Of a stretch of DNA of 64,000 bases, positions 22,261 to 35,450 are shown piece after piece; the stretch's first letter is position 1, and each line of letters starts with the position of its first letter. Source of the DNA: Gaeumannomyces sp. JS-464 (lineage: Eukaryota; Ascomycota; Sordariomycetes; Magnaporthales; Magnaporthaceae); NCBI GenBank assembly GCA_002197995.1, contig NGZR01000001.1, positions 10,993,501 through 11,057,500 of the forward strand, written 5' to 3'. Both the position numbers and the translations under genes were made by a program. The notes beneath the pieces are model-generated. The model was not told the origin of the DNA. It saw nothing but the letters and a program-made list of their open reading frames with translations, and did not search any database.

Positions 22261-25192
22261 TAACGCTTATACCATTTTCCCTTTTTAATGTTAATAATTT
22301 CCCGCGATTACGCGCTTATTTTCCTTTTACTTTACGCCCGTTTTTTAATTATCGCGATTTTAATTTCGTGCTTTTTCGGGCCCGTTTTTTTTGCGTTTTT
22401 GCTCGTTTTTAGCCTTTTTTCGCCGCTATTATAATTATTATTGCATTTAATTCCGGCGGTAATAATTTTTCGGGTTATTAGTTTAGCGATTTAAACTTTT
22501 TTAATAAAGTAAATCCGTTTTATTCTCGTTAATTTGCCGTTATTAACCCGCTTTTATTTTAACACCGCCGCGATAAAACGGATTTTAACCGTTATTGCGT
22601 AACTAATACCAACGAAATTTTTAAAAATTCGAATAACGAAAAATACGCGGCTTTTTTTTATATTAAATTCGAATGTAACAATTGTTTTTGGAAAGTTAAA
22701 ACTACGGGTTAAACGGTTTACGGTAACCATTGTTTTAATTAAATTTATAATTATTACCGTTACGGTAAAAGCGAAATTTACGTTATTTTAAATAAAATTT
22801 ATGCTTTTTTATTAAATTTACGCCGTGCTAATCGCGATATGCTTGTTTTTACTACGGGCGACGCGTATTATAAGTATAAAAATATCATTTTCGGTAAAAA
22901 TCGGCGTTGCGTTTTAATTTGGGAATTTCTTTTTACTTATTAACGATTATAGCGAAAATTAAATTAGGCTAATTAGGTTTAAATTTAATAATAAATTTCA
23001 TAAACGTTAGCTTTTAACCAAAACTTTGCTTTTCCCGCCATTTTTAAAAATTTTCGCGGTGTAAACCTAATAATTAATAAATGCAAAACTATTTTATTCG
23101 CGGTTTTTAATTTATTTACGTAAATTACATTTTTGGCTTTGGTTTTTGCATTGCGCGTTTTAATGTTAACTTTCGGTTAGCGTGTTAACGAAAAAGCTTC
23201 GCGCCGTTAAAAAACGTAAACGAACCATTTATTTTCCGCGGTCGATTCGTTTACTAAATTTATTCGAAGCGTTAATAAGCGCCCCGCGCTTTTTGCGCGT
23301 CGCGCTGCTTTACCGGCCGCGGTACGCTTCGCGCTTTTTGCTAACCGCGGGATTATAATATTTACGCCCCGGTTTTATAATCGCTCGTCGTTCCCGATTA
23401 ATAACGTTTTTTAAATTCGCGATATTCGCTCGCGCCGGGGTTATCCCGCCGGTAAGCAGTTACGTTATAAGGATAATATTGCTCGCGTTATTATTATTAT
23501 AAATTTAATTTACAACGGTAAAGCGGATTCGAACGACGGGAAAAGCGAGCTTTATACCGCTTGTGTTAGCCGCCGTTAAAAGCGTAACTTAAGTTCGTAT
23601 TATTATAATAGCGTTTAAAGTTTTTGCTTTTGTTTTTGCCGTAGCGGGCCGGCGTACCCCTTTTAATTAAAACCGGCGCGCTTTTTTTTACTTTATTTAG
23701 CGTTTAAGCTTAGCGTTTTTATATTTATTAAATATTAATACGGATTAGTTTACTTTTGTAAACTTTCCCGGTATTAACGCTTTGCGTTTTTTCCTTTTTG
23801 TTTTTTTTACCGCGTAATTTAGTTGTGTTATTTTTTAAACGGTTTTTTTGCGCTTTTTACGGTTTTTATTGCTTTTTAAGCTTAAACCGTTGTTTTTCCG
23901 GGCGTTATTTTATTAGGTTTCGAACTTTTTTAACGCCGTTTTTTAATAAAGTTTTTTAAAAGGTATTAACCCGTTTTATCGTAACCGGTTTATTTTATTA
24001 ATGCTTATTTTTTTCCTTTTTCTCGCATTTTTAACGGTTAAAATTTTTTTTATTAAAAATTCGTTTTAAAGTTTCCCGTTTTTAAAAACTGGCATTAATA
24101 TTAAGCCGGGTTACGTATTTATGTTTTTTTAATTTAAAAACCGGGTGTTTGTTATACGTTACACTAATTTTACGTAAAAATTAAGGTAAATGCCTTTCGG
24201 TACGTTTAATATAACATTAAATAGGTTAAATACCGCTATTATTTCGAATTTGTTTACAATTTAATTTAATTTTTTGCTAAAACGATTTATTTTTATATTG
24301 CGAAATAAAAGTTACATTTTATCGCTTATTTTAAACTTTTCCGCCGAACGCCGGGATTTATTCGCGTTAACTTTTTATTATTATTAAACGCATGTTATTA
24401 CGGTTATAACTATTTTTTAAACCTTTTTTTAAATATGTTAAAAACGTTATAATTTGCTTTTTTTCGTTTATTGCTAATGCTTTTATTATATATGTGTTTT
24501 TTAATATAAAGTTAATATCGAATTTTAATAATAACCGGTTTAAATTAAAACCCGTTACGGTAAAATTTCGATTATTTAACCCTAATTACTAAACGTTTAA
24601 ATAAAAAGCTTAATTTTTTTTAAAAAAAACGATAAAATAGCGCAAATAATGTTATACTTTTTAATTCGCCCATTTTATACTTTTGTTTATTTACGGGTGG
24701 AAGGTTATTAATAAAAGTTAATTAATACCGATTTAAAAGCATGGTTTTAATTAAAAATCCCTAATTTAATTTAAACTTTTATTAAAAATAATTTAATTAA
24801 AAAAGCTTTAAAACTTTTATTATATATTTTAAAACCGTATTGCACATCTTTTAGCATTTATAACATGTATTGCTTTAAATTGGACGTATTTTAATAATTT
24901 ATTTGTAATTACTATTAAAGATTTCGGGTTTTTTTCGTTTACTGGCAATTTTATTATAAAATTAATAAAAATTGTTTTTTAATATTAGTTTAGTACGGGG
25001 AAAAAGCGTAAAAAGCTTTGTTTTACTAGCTTTAAAAGTTAAAACTTTCAGCAAATGTCGCAATTACGCATAAAACGCCTTACGTTTCGTAATATCCTTT
25101 TTTAATAATAATTACGGCATAATATTTTAAACGTATTATTTTTGCCCGCGTATTTTACGATTAGTAATACGTGCATTTTTTAAATTACTATA

Positions 25193-27051
25193 ACGTAATC
25201 CATTAGTAAGTCGCGCATATTACCAAATCGCGCACCCACACCCGACTTTCGGTTAATCGACGCGTATACTAACCTAATAACGCTAAAAATCCATTTAAAC
25301 TATTCGGAATTATATATATCGGACCTTTTTACTTTTTTTTAACAAATGCGCGTATTATGTCCGGTTTTGCCGCAAATGCCACATCGCCGACGAATTATCG
25401 TCGCCTTTCTTTTTTAACCTCCATAATCGCGTATTTTTTACTATAGCTGTTTATTTAACTCCTATTAATCCAAAACATTTCGTACTTTGTTTATAATAAG
25501 TAACCCTTTTAGCTTAACACGTGTTTTTTTGGCCCTTCGGCGTTTGCTTAGTGCTTCGTTCGCTTTTTGTAGCTTAAAGCACTTTTTTTCCAAAAGGTTA
25601 ACCCGATGTATAATTGCTTTGGCCTTTTTCGTTAGCTGGTTTATAACCGCTAACATAGGTGTCGGAAAGCTGCTTTGGTAATTGGAAATCCAAATTTTAA
25701 TATGTTCGGATTGCGAAATTGCGTTTTTAACTATTTGGGGCGTTTTAAAGGTTTAAGGTTCGGCGTCGTTTAAAAGCTCCTTTAAAGGAGTTAAAATTCG
25801 TAGCCTTACATCCAGCTTTTCCAAAACTAAATCCGGATTAAAAGGAGCAAAGCTAACCTTTCGAAACCTTTTTTAAATATTTTTCTCGGTTATAAAGTTA
25901 AAAAATGCCGTTTTAAACGCCGAAAGGAACTTAACTTTAATTACGTGGTTAACGTGCGACTTTATTAAGTTTTCGATTTGTTAACCGTACGCTTTTTTAG
26001 CGGGTTAAAACATTTAACGTTAAGCGGTTAAAAAAAGTAAAACGAATGCGAAAGTATGCAAAGCGTAACAATGTTATGTTTTTGGCAATAAAGCTTAAAA
26101 TCCGTTAAATGGTGGCTTTTGTGGCCGTTTAGCATTAACAAACGATAAAACCCGTAAAACGAGCTGTAATGTGTTTATCGAAATGCCGAATTCATTTTAA
26201 GCCGAGTTCGTTCGTAATCTACCCGTTAGCGCTTATTGCAATAACCTAATTACGTGAAAAGTTGGTTTTCGAATACCAATTGGCTAAATAGTATTGCCTT
26301 TTAACGATAATAAAAGGAAAAACCGTTTAACCGTAATAGTTAACCCTTTAAATAATTATAACCCATTTCCGGTTGTTAAGCTGGATTAGCTTTGCTTTAT
26401 TACGGCTTTTTAACGTTATAATAACTATAACGGCGGCGATTATGCCTATAAAAAAGCCGGTTTCGTCGAAATTGTAAATGTCGTTATTTAAAATGCCATA
26501 TTTGGCTATAATGTTCCGTATAAGGTTAAACCACGTAAATACGAGTTTGGGATTTTCGCATTTGGCCTTTTGGTAGTTGTATTTTCGAATTTAACGCGTG
26601 CCGAGCTTTGCGCGGCGTTTAACGAACTTTTCGACTTAGCATTTGCCAACGGTGCCCGCGTTACGTTCGGCAGGTAATCGATTGGCTATATTTTTAACAT
26701 TAAAAGGCCGGGGAGGAAATGCGCGAAAGTCCAGCTTAAATATGTATTTAATAAGCGCTTCCTTTTCGGATTCCGTTAATTTTCGTAATTTGGGCATATT
26801 GTCGCGTTAAGCAGGTCGGCCGGCGCGTCGGTCGCGTATAGTGGATTTAAAAATATCGTAAATTTTAACTGCCGAACGCAAACTTAATCCACGAGTAAAT
26901 TGGATTGCTTATATAGTAAAAACAATTTTAGCTTTTTTCGATGTCGATGTTATTTATGGTTATTAAGAAATTAAAGTTAAAAGTGGGAAACGCGTGTCGC
27001 GATGGAAAATGCGCGATTTGGTAATATGCGCGACTTGTTAATAAACCACGT
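25193..27051 (-). mobile_element. Fot1/pogo-type DNA transposon, copy A (1859 bp)
   Basis: Bounded by TA duplications at 25191-25192 and 27052-27053. The inverted ends start ACGTAATCCA on the left and ACGTGGTTTA on the right. Each end then has two tandem 17-bp units with the core TCGCGCA (25202-25217 and 25219-25234 on the left), identical at the other end. The single transposase gene is read on the minus strand. The element lies inside gypsy 3. Confidence 0.9.
25300..26797 (-). pseudogene. Fot/pogo transposase, copy A
   Basis: The start ATG at 26797 is intact and is followed by the CENP-B/Tc5-type helix-turn-helix region (Met-Pro-Lys-Leu-Arg-Lys-Leu-Thr-Glu ... Ile-Lys-Tyr-Ile-Phe-Lys-Leu-Asp-Phe-Arg). 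The DDE core follows. The C-terminal part, open at 25656-25465, is a coiled Lys/Arg-rich segment with Leu-x-Lys-Ala-Asn-Glu-Ala-Leu-Ser-Lys-Arg-Arg. A Cys-x2-Cys-x4-His-Asn-Ala-Arg-type knuckle comes next, and the frame ends at TAG 25300-25302. Length (about 500 codons) fits the family. Internal TAA/TAG codons and the Asp-to-Asn change shared by all copies make it inactive. Confidence 0.85.
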
Positions 27052-28265
27052 TAATTATTAATGGTTTTTATACCGGTAATTATAAACGTTTGTTATATTG
27101 CAAAGCTTTTTATGCGTTAATAACGCAATTTATAATTTATGCTTTTATATTAACAACGGGGGGGAATTTCCGTGCATTTGCCCGTATTACATTAAGTTTC
27201 GCTTTATAATTAGGGTTTTAACATAACGCTTTTTTTTAAAATTCCGCGATGCTTATTTTGCGAAAAAGCAGTTTTTTAGCTAGCAAAATAATAAATTTAA
27301 AACAAGCGTTTATCGCTTTTAATAATATATTTTTAAAGGTTTTTATTAAAGTTAAAATTACCACGCGGTAACCTAAGCATAAAAATATTATTTTGCGGGG
27401 TTTTTTTTAATTTATTTTGGTTTTTCCGTAATAAAGCATTTAGAAAAATGGCGTATTTTCCTAATTTATATTGCAAATTATAATCGAATTTTAATAACGT
27501 TTTTATTTAACGCATTTATTGTTAAATAACCTTTCGCAATTTAAAAAAGTATTTTAAAGCTTTATAATTTGTTTAAATTAAAAATGCCTTTTATACGTTA
27601 CGGAGGTTTAATTCCCACGTTTTAACGTAAACAATTACCGTTACAAGTTTTTTATCGTGGATTTCGTAATTCCGCTAGCTATTTTTAAATTTAGTTAAAT
27701 AAAACGCGATTAAGCGTTAAATCCCGTTTTTGCCGCGTTAAAAAAAGCACTTTCCTAACGTGGTATTTAAATAGTTTATTTTAACTTTCGTATCCAAATC
27801 GGGGTTTTATTACGCTAATATTAAAATTTGCATAAAGGTTAATCTAACCTTTTTAAAAGCGCGTTAATTTATTTAAATTAATTAAACGAGATTTTTTTTA
27901 TTAACGTTATTAATAGCGCGGTTAAGTTAAAATATTTGTCGATAAAATTTCGGTAAAAGTTAGCGAAGTTTAAAAAGCTACGAAAACCTCGAAATTTTTT
28001 TTAACGCTTTTTATTTCCAAATAGCGCGAACTTTTTCCGGGTTCGTTTAAATTCCTTTCTTTGCTTTAATAATAAAGTTTAAATATGTAACGTTTTATAT
28101 TACAAATTTGCTTTTATTTAAATCCAAATTTAGCTTAATTTCGCGTAATTGTTAAAAAACTTTTCGGATTTTAACTATATAAGCTTTACGCGTGCTTAAA
28201 AAAAAATTAACATATCGTTTAATTATGCCGATACGTAATCGTTTAAAATATTTCCTAATACGTTA

Positions 28266-30126
28266 ACGTAATTTACCACCGAACGATATATACCACCGAG
28301 CGATATACGAATCGCGAAAACGCAACACATTTTCTTTTGCTTTTAATTCCTTTACCGATAAGTATGCCAAATTACAACTACGAAAGCCGATTAATTCTCG
28401 CTTTTTAAGCTTTACAATTAAACTTAAAACTAAGCATCCGGGCCGCCGTTAAAATCTATTCGGTCGCGTTCGCCATTTTCGCTAAACGAAAGCGCGGTAA
28501 GCTTACTCGACGCGATAGCATACCCAATTTTCGGAAATTAACGGAATTCGAAAAAAAGGCGCTTATTAAATACATATTTAAGCTGGATTTTCGCGCATTC
28601 CTTTCCCGGCTTTTTAATGTTAAAAATATAGCTAACCAATTGCTCGCCGAACGTAACGCGGGCATTATTAGGATTAACTAGGTCGCGAAGTTTGTTAAAC
28701 GCCGCCCGGAGCTTAATACGCGTTAAATTCGAAAGTACGATTACTAAAAGGCTAAATGCGAAAATCCTAAGCTCGTTTTTGCTTAATTCGACTTTATGCG
28801 AAACATTATAACCAAATATGGCATCCTGGATAACGACATTTATAACTTCGATAAAACCGGCTTTTTTATAAGCATAATTACCGCCGTTATAATTATTACA
28901 ATATCGAAAAGCCGTAATAAAGCAAAGCTAATCCAGTTTAATAACCGGACATGGGCTATAGTTATTTAAAGGGTTAATTATTACGGTTAAGCGATCCTTT
29001 TTTTTATTATCGTTAAAAAGCAATACCATTTAGCTAATTGGTATTCGAAAACCGGCTTTCCACGCGATTGGGTTATTTTAACAAATGCTAACGGGTAAAT
29101 TACAAACGAGCTCGGCTTAAAATGGATTCGGCATTTCGATAAGCATATTGCAGCTTGCAAAAAAAGGTTTTATCGTTTATTAGTGCTAAACGGGTATAAA
29201 AGTTACCATTCGACGAATTTTAAGCTTTATTACTAAAAATATAATATCGTTACGCTTTGCATGCTTTCGCATTCGTTTTACTTTTTTTAACCGCTTAACG
29301 TTAAGTGCTTTAGCCTGTTAAAAAAAGCGTACGGTTAATAAATCGAAAACTTAATAAGGTTATACGTTAACCACGTAATTAAAATCGAGTTTTTTTCGGC
29401 GTTTAAAACGGCATTTTTTAACTTTATAACCGAAAAAAATATTTAAAAAAGTTTCCGAAAGGTTAGCCTTGCTCCTTTTAATCCGGATTCGGTTTTGGAA
29501 AAGCTAAATATAAGGTTACGAATTTTAACTCCCCCGAGGGAGCTTTTAAACGACGCCGAATTTTGGACTTTTAAAACGCCCTAAACAGTTAAAAACGCAA
29601 CTTCGCAATTCGAACATATTAAAATTCGGATTTTTAATTACTAAAGCAGTTTTCCGTCGTTTATGCTATCGGTTGTAAACTAATTAACAAAAGGGGCTAA
29701 AGCAATTATGCATCGGGTTAACCTTTTAAAAAAAAAGAACTCCAAATTACGAAAGGCGAACGAAGCGCTAAACAAACGCCGGAAAGCCAAAAAAACACGT
29801 GTCCGGCAAAAAGGGTTACATATTATCGAAAAAATACGAAATGTTTTAAATTAGGAAAAGCTGGATGGACAATTATAGCAAAAACTGCGCGATTATGGGG
29901 GTTAAAAAAGGAAGGTAACGACGATTCGTCGGCGATATGGCATTTGCGGCAAAACCGAACACAATGCGCGCATTTACCAAAAGGAAGTAAAAACGTCCGA
30001 TATATACAATTCCGAATAGTTTAAATGGATTGCTAGCGTTGTTAGGTTGGCATGCGCGTTAATTAACCGGAAGTTAAGTGTAGGTGTATCGCTCGGTGGT
30101 GTGTATCGTTCGGTGGTAAACTACGT
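28266..30126 (+). mobile_element. Fot1/pogo-type DNA transposon, copy B (1861 bp)
   Basis: TA duplications lie at 28264-28265 and 30127-30128. Both ends start ACGTA(A/G)TTTA. The left end then carries two exact-length 17-bp units TACCACCGA(A/G)CGATATA, and the right end carries the same units inverted with transition differences. It lies next to the decayed gypsy 3; the sequence beyond its right end is not recognisably gypsy. Confidence 0.9.
28520..30019 (+). pseudogene. Fot/pogo transposase, copy B
   Basis: The frame begins at ATA 28520, an ATG changed by G-to-A. The N-terminal DNA-binding region matches copies A, C, D and E nearly residue for residue. In the DDE core, a Phe-Asp-Lys-Thr-Gly-Phe block near 28848 marks the first catalytic Asp region. 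The second reads Leu-Asn-Gly-Tyr-Lys-Ser-Tyr near 29185, where relatives have Leu-Asp-Gly-His-x-Ser-His; the Asp and His changes are RIP-type. Leu-Asn-Val-Lys-Cys-Phe follows near 29293. The C-terminal knuckle reads Cys-Gly-Lys-Thr-Glu-His-Asn-Ala-Arg near 29942-29970, and the frame ends at TAG 30017-30019. Confidence 0.88.
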
Positions 30127-30128
30127 TA

Positions 30129-32059
30129 TGTTTAATACAAACATATTAAACATATCACTTTTTTACTTAATATGTCCGCGTTAAACATATTAATTTCCCT
30201 AGTGTAAAAATATAAGGTTTTAATTAGGGCGTGTTTGCGCTAATCACAATAACTAACAGGGTTACGTTTAATTGGTACGGGTTTTGTTAAGCACTACAAG
30301 TAGTGCTGGCAAGGCTTTAAGCTTAGTAGGTGGTACAGGCTTGTATTATAGGGAGGGGTCGCCAACTCGACTTCCCTATATACCCTTCGACATTAATCCC
30401 GCGCGCCCCCGCTTAAAAGGGTTCCGGTGCCGCAAGCGATTTTCCGAAAAATTATTTTATATAAAGAAATTAAAAAATCGACCCACGGCCATTAAAGCCA
30501 TTTTCGCGTTAGGCTTTCAAATTTAACTTGTGCGTTTTTCACCCCTGCCTCGGCGCGTGCAAGGTAGGTAAATTAGGTAGCCCTACAACGGCTAACTTAA
30601 GCGCTGTAACACGCTATAAGCCGACCCTATGCATAAATTTACAAAAGTACAGGGTAGCTAATACAAGGTAGGTAGTGCGGGGTAGTTAAAGTTTGTGCAT
30701 TTAACTTTAGCTAAATACATTAATTTTTTTTAACACCTGGGTTACGTAATAAAGGGATGCGGGGCAGTGCCTTTTTTTCTTTTAAATATCGCTTTTACTT
30801 TATAGGACCACCCTTATGCATGTCGGTTGTAACATATTGCCCTTTCATTTGCCGTAAACAAGCGCATACTTATAATAGCAATGTTTGTTTAGGCCTAAAA
30901 AGGTAGCGAATCGCTAAATGTTTAATAAAGGCACATTTTATAAATCTCCCTATAATGGTCGTAATTCTTCCGTTTAATTATGGAGAAAAAGCGCTTTGCG
31001 GAATAACTAAAATGCTATTTCCTTTTGTTTACAGCTCCCGACTTTACACCTTTTTTAAGCGGATTAAGTTTTTTTTAAACAGCGGGGGGTAAAGGAGCAA
31101 CTACCGGGATTTTAGGGTTACCGGCTATCTTTTTATAAATGTTATCCGCCCTGCAACGAATATTACTTAAAACCAGGTTCGCCGCTTTTACGCGTAGCAA
31201 TTAGCGTTATCCTACGCCTCGATCCCACTTTGCTTTTGCCTTTTTACCTTTTCCGTTAGTCGGTTTAAACACGCTACTACTAACGATAAGCGGCGTTTAG
31301 CTGTTAACTGCTAGGGTTTTGTTATAAACAGGCTTTTGCTTTTAGGATAAAACATTTAGGAAAAGTGTTCGAATAGTACGCTTGTCGGTGGTTTTTAGCA
31401 AATTTAGGTAATTTGGTAACAGTAGTTTAATTACTTGCCTAAAAGGGTGCTTTAAGGCTAACTTAAGTAAACTAATGCCAAAGCCTTAGTTAAATGCTAT
31501 TTAAAACAATAGGAAACCATTTTTTTTTATAGTAACCGCTTACCCTTACAACCGTTTTAAATATGTTAACTATATTAGCTATATCTTATAGCCGACATAG
31601 CAAACATAGCACTAAACTACGGGTTAGTTATGTTACTTATGTTTTGCAACCGACATAGCAAACATAACAACTCGTAACACGTGTTTAAATCACGTAATGG
31701 CTTATTACGTAACCGGGTGTTAGTAAAGGTTGTCCCAGCCCCTCCTTCCTTTTTATCCGCTTTGCACTTTCCTTTAAAAGGGCGCGGTCGTAACAAGTTC
31801 CTCTTTTTTTGCGGTATTACTTCGACAAATTGCGAAAGGTAATTTGCCAAGCGTTTAACTTAACACCGCCTAGTTTTGGGGGCGTTTATTTACAAATTTG
31901 GTAATTTGTAAAACAAAACGCACAAACTAGCGATTTTCCAGGCTTATAAATGCGCTTTTGCGGGGGGTAAGGCCGATTCCTACGGAAAACAATACTTTTT
32001 ATAAAGCACATAGTAATTTTCGCACCGCTTAGCAACCGAAAACGTTAAAACACTAAAGC
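30129..32059. other. Unassigned repeat-like sequence
   Basis: No protein family was recognised on either strand. Small structures are visible: a perfect hairpin CACTACAAGTAGTG near 30291, and a repeated phrase CCGACATAGCAAACATA at about 31592 and 31653. A 77-codon minus-strand open stretch lies at 31850-31617 without recognisable homology. Composition is RIP-like. Confidence 0.4.
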
Positions 32060-32064
32060 TTTAC

Positions 32065-32358
32065 TGTTATACGGGAAACCTTTAAAAAACCCACAACGGA
32101 TTTTAATAAAAAACGGCGAAAGCCGAAATTTAAAATTAATGTTTAACAGGCTTTAACAGTTTAAACCCCAAAAACAGCCCCACATGTACCTTTGTAATTA
32201 CACCTTCGCACGGGCCACTTAATGGTTTAAAAAACGGGGTTAATAAGCAAAAAATCCCCGAGGAATTCTGCTTTTTTAAGCATTTTTTAAGCTTTTAAAA
32301 AGATTATTACATAATATAAAACCATTACCTCGAAATTAACATTCGTCCTTTTATTACA
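32065..32358 (+). repeat. Gypsy 2 5' LTR
   Basis: Pairs with 39209-39504; differences are almost all C/T or G/A. No tRNA primer site could be recognised just downstream (32359-32400). Confidence 0.92.
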
Positions 32359-32449
32359 AATAATTTTTCTTTTTATTTAAAACCGCTTAGTAATACCTAT
32401 TACTTTTCCTTTTAAGCTTTAAAAGGTATTACTTAAACAAATTTTACCC

Positions 32450-34800
32450 CGCATTATCCCGTGTAATACAAGTCGACAATTTTTATCGGCCGTTTTAACT
32501 CGAACCTTGTTATAACCTTATAAACGGCTACGCCCGGGCCGCTTGCGTTTTAGCACGTAACCTAACCTTCCCCGGCGTTTACCTTACCCCGGGAGTTTCC
32601 CAAATCGTCTTTTAACGAGGATTCGGAGGAATCCAGCTTTAAAAAAGAAAAAAAGGACCAAACCCCGTGCTAATAATGGCCGGTTAATCGGAACCTCGCA
32701 ACCTATTTACAGGACTGTTAGTCCCCGTTTAAAGCTATTAAAGCTTTTTAACACCTTTATAACCAACGCAAATGGCGCTTTTATGTTGTATTACCTTTTA
32801 ACGTTTAACGACGCTATAAAAATCATTCCATTACCTAGGTTGCCACCCTTTTTGTACTTTTCGTATGGATATAAAAAGTTTAATATGGGTTTATTAAAAC
32901 GTATAATGCGATTACCGCTTTACGGCGTAATGTAACCTTAAAACGTTTCGAGGAACAAGCCGACCTGTAACATTTTAAAAGATAATATAAAGCTATAACT
33001 CGGACTTATTAAACCGTCGTGGCGTTATATTAAAACGAAATCGCTATTACGCGGGAATAATAGGAGCTTTTCCGGTAAAAAGTTAAATAAAAGGGCTAAG
33101 CCTTTGCATAACAAGTATAAAACGCCGTCGCCTTTTTTACTAACGACCACTGTGCCTAAAACGACGCTTTAATACACTTACGACAGGTTTTTAAAGCTTA
33201 ATAAGCCTATATCGAAAAACTCCGCCAGCGTTTTTCCTTTTTTAAGCAAAAAGTTACGAATTGGGCAAGATAAACCGATGCGCAAATCCGGGATTTTATA
33301 GCTAAAAAGGCTGCCACTTTTAGCGATTTTACGGAATTAAAACGCCGTATTTTGGCCCAGGTTAAGCCTTTTATGCGCGAAACCCTTAGGGAAGCGCGAC
33401 GTTTGGAAAAATAAGGCATTCGCCCGAAATCCACCACGGTGTATTCCGCTTTGCAGCGGAGTTCGCTACCATTATAGTTTTAGCAAGGGACTTTTGTAAA
33501 AGAAAAGGCTTAAGCCGACGTCCCGCTTTTTATTTTGGAAGCTAGCTTTGTAAAATAGTCGGCTTTTAAACAATTCGCAACCTTTGGATAGGGTTTTTTT
33601 AACCCCGATCTTTTGTTTTCCGCCAACCTATAACGGTAACGAACGCTTGCTACCACCGCCGTTACTTAATAATAATACTACTACGCTGCAAAGCTAGGAC
33701 CGCAGCTTTTTGGAAGCGTAAGGGGATTTTTAAGCGCACCCCTAATAAAACCGCTTAAGCCATTAAACTATAGCCTTATCCCCGGAAATCCGTCGGAACT
33801 ATTAGATTTATCCTTATTAAACGAAAAGGATAACCGGAATTCGCGGGCACCCTGTAGGAACCCAGCTTTTCGTAAAATCCTCCGTAAACTCCGCCGGGAT
33901 TTAAGCCATTTAACCGCCCCCGCGGCCATTATTAACCCAGTTTAATTTAACAAGCTTAAAAATTATAACGGTAAAAAATACGCTAAGTTTAAACCATAGT
34001 GGCTCCGAGTTACTACCTATATAAAGTTATACGCCGAAAGCTTTTTTACTAATGCTATTAAAATTAATTAGGTCGGATTTTTATTTACGAATAAAGCTTA
34101 AAAGTGACACTCGTAACGGTAAAGCTTTATTAAAAAATAGGCTTCGATAACTTTTAACGGGCTTATTCCTTCGCCTTTTAAAAACGTTTTACCGACGCAT
34201 CGGAAGCTTACTATAACGATAAAAAATAAGGGAATTTAAATATAAAAGCGATATGGTATAATATATTACAAACTTTTAGGATTTTAATATTACGGTGCAA
34301 TAGTCGGGCGTTACCTTTTAAAAATTTATTACTAGCACCTTACCTAAAAATATTACCCGGCTTATGTATTCGCGACGTGGGGGACTCCTTATATAAAACG
34401 AGGAGTTTTTTAACGCAATCCGAAAAGCCGGCAAAACTTACGAAATTATGCTATAAAACCTTAGGTTAAAATTACAAACGGGAAAAGATAAGCCCGCTTC
34501 GATATAAAAGCGTTTAAACGCGGACTAACCCCGCGATAACAGCTTTAAAAAGGCTAACAGTTTAAACCAATCCTTAAAACCGGCGGCAGTTAAAAAAGCC
34601 GCAAACGGCGATAAAAAAAAGCAGCATTTAGCTATCGGTTAAAAAAGCATTAATAGGAGTGGATTAAAAGGATATGGATAAAAGAAAAGCGGATAAATTA
34701 GCGTGTTAAAAATGTGGACGTAATTCCCATTATACGTTAAATTGTTTCGCTAAAAAGGACGTTAATAATAAAGAATTACCTTCCGTTTTAAGTAAAATTT
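32450..34800 (+). pseudogene. Gypsy 2 gag with zinc knuckle
   Basis: The plus strand at 33270-33410 reads a long coil-like stretch (Ile-Arg-Asp-Phe-Ile-Ala-Lys-Lys ... Leu-Lys-Arg-Arg-Ile-Leu-Ala-Gln-Val) in the gag position. At 34704-34745 the frame gives C-x2-C-G-x3-H-x4-C, with the residue after the first Cys a stop (TAA). This is the CCHC nucleocapsid knuckle. Other gag parts are broken by stops. Confidence 0.65.
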
Positions 34801-34999
34801 TAGCGATTAAAACACCGGTTATAAAAAGCTTTATTAAAAAAACCTTTATTAAAACCAAAAGCCGAACCCCTAGCTAAAAAAGCTAAAGTCGCGTTTATTA
34901 ATTAAAACGAGGAAATACCAACTTATAATCGAATTTTCGAAAAAATATCAAAGTTTAATTTTAACTATTAACAATTAAAAGTTATTTCGATTAAATAAA

Positions 35000-35440
35000 C
35001 GAAAGGACAACTAAATAAACTAATTGTCGATATGTTTATACAGCCGAAAAGCTAATAGGAAATAATAGTTCGCGCTTTTTTCGATTTCGGCAGTAATACT
35101 TATATAATTTTCGATCGCATTGCTAAAAAGCTGCTATAATACGTAGTTACCCGCGCTATTTTTCGGGAAATAACCGGGTTTTATAGCGGAAAAATAACCG
35201 AAAAAGGGAAACAAGTATTTTTTAACTTCGAAATACGACATTTTAACTATCGAATTATAAAAACCTTCGAAATTAGCCTTACCGATTCCAAATACGACAT
35301 TTTGCTACCCTATTTATAGCTGTAACAACATGTACCGATGGAATTTTAAAAACTAAATTTAAAAAAGATCCGTTTCGAAATAAACGCTTATAAGCGTTGC
35401 AATAAGCTACGGGCTAAACGCTTTAAAAACCCCCGGAAAA
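35000..35440 (+). pseudogene. Gypsy 2 aspartic protease
   Basis: At 35071-35100 the frame reads Ala-Phe-Phe-Asp-Phe-Gly-Ser-Asn-Thr-Tyr-Ile. This is the retropepsin loop Asp-Ser-Gly-(Ala/Ser) with Ser changed to Phe (TCC to TTC type). A later Ile-Ser-Leu-Thr-Asp-Ser-Lys-Tyr-Asp-Ile-Leu-Leu block near 35270-35310 matches the Asp-x-Ile-Leu-Gly strand of gypsy proteases. Confidence 0.65.
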
Positions 35441-35450
35441 AAAACATTTT

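Larger units (their letters stand above)
22266..28265 (-). mobile_element. Ty3/gypsy element 3 remnant (minus strand), split by Fot A
   Basis: Heavily AT-shifted sequence. On the minus strand 28260-27700 resembles the second half of a gypsy RT: an Asp-Tyr-x10-Asn-Asp-Met-Leu-Ile-Phe stretch in the place of YLDDILIY, then Asn-Pro-Glu-Lys-Val-x-Ala-Ile and a Phe-Tyr-Arg-x-Ile pattern. After the Fot A insertion (25193-27051), 24900-24660 resembles the integrase zinc region (Lys-Tyr-Val ... Lys-Arg-Cys-Ala) and a Leu-Pro-Pro-Val-Asn-Lys-Gln core start. No LTRs were found, and gag is missing on the side bordered by Fot B. Assignment rests on motif order through many stops. Confidence 0.55.

Noticed and set aside
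33207..33437. Minus-strand 76-codon frame
   Set aside because: The plus strand here reads as gypsy 2 gag in a coherent frame; the minus frame is its shadow.
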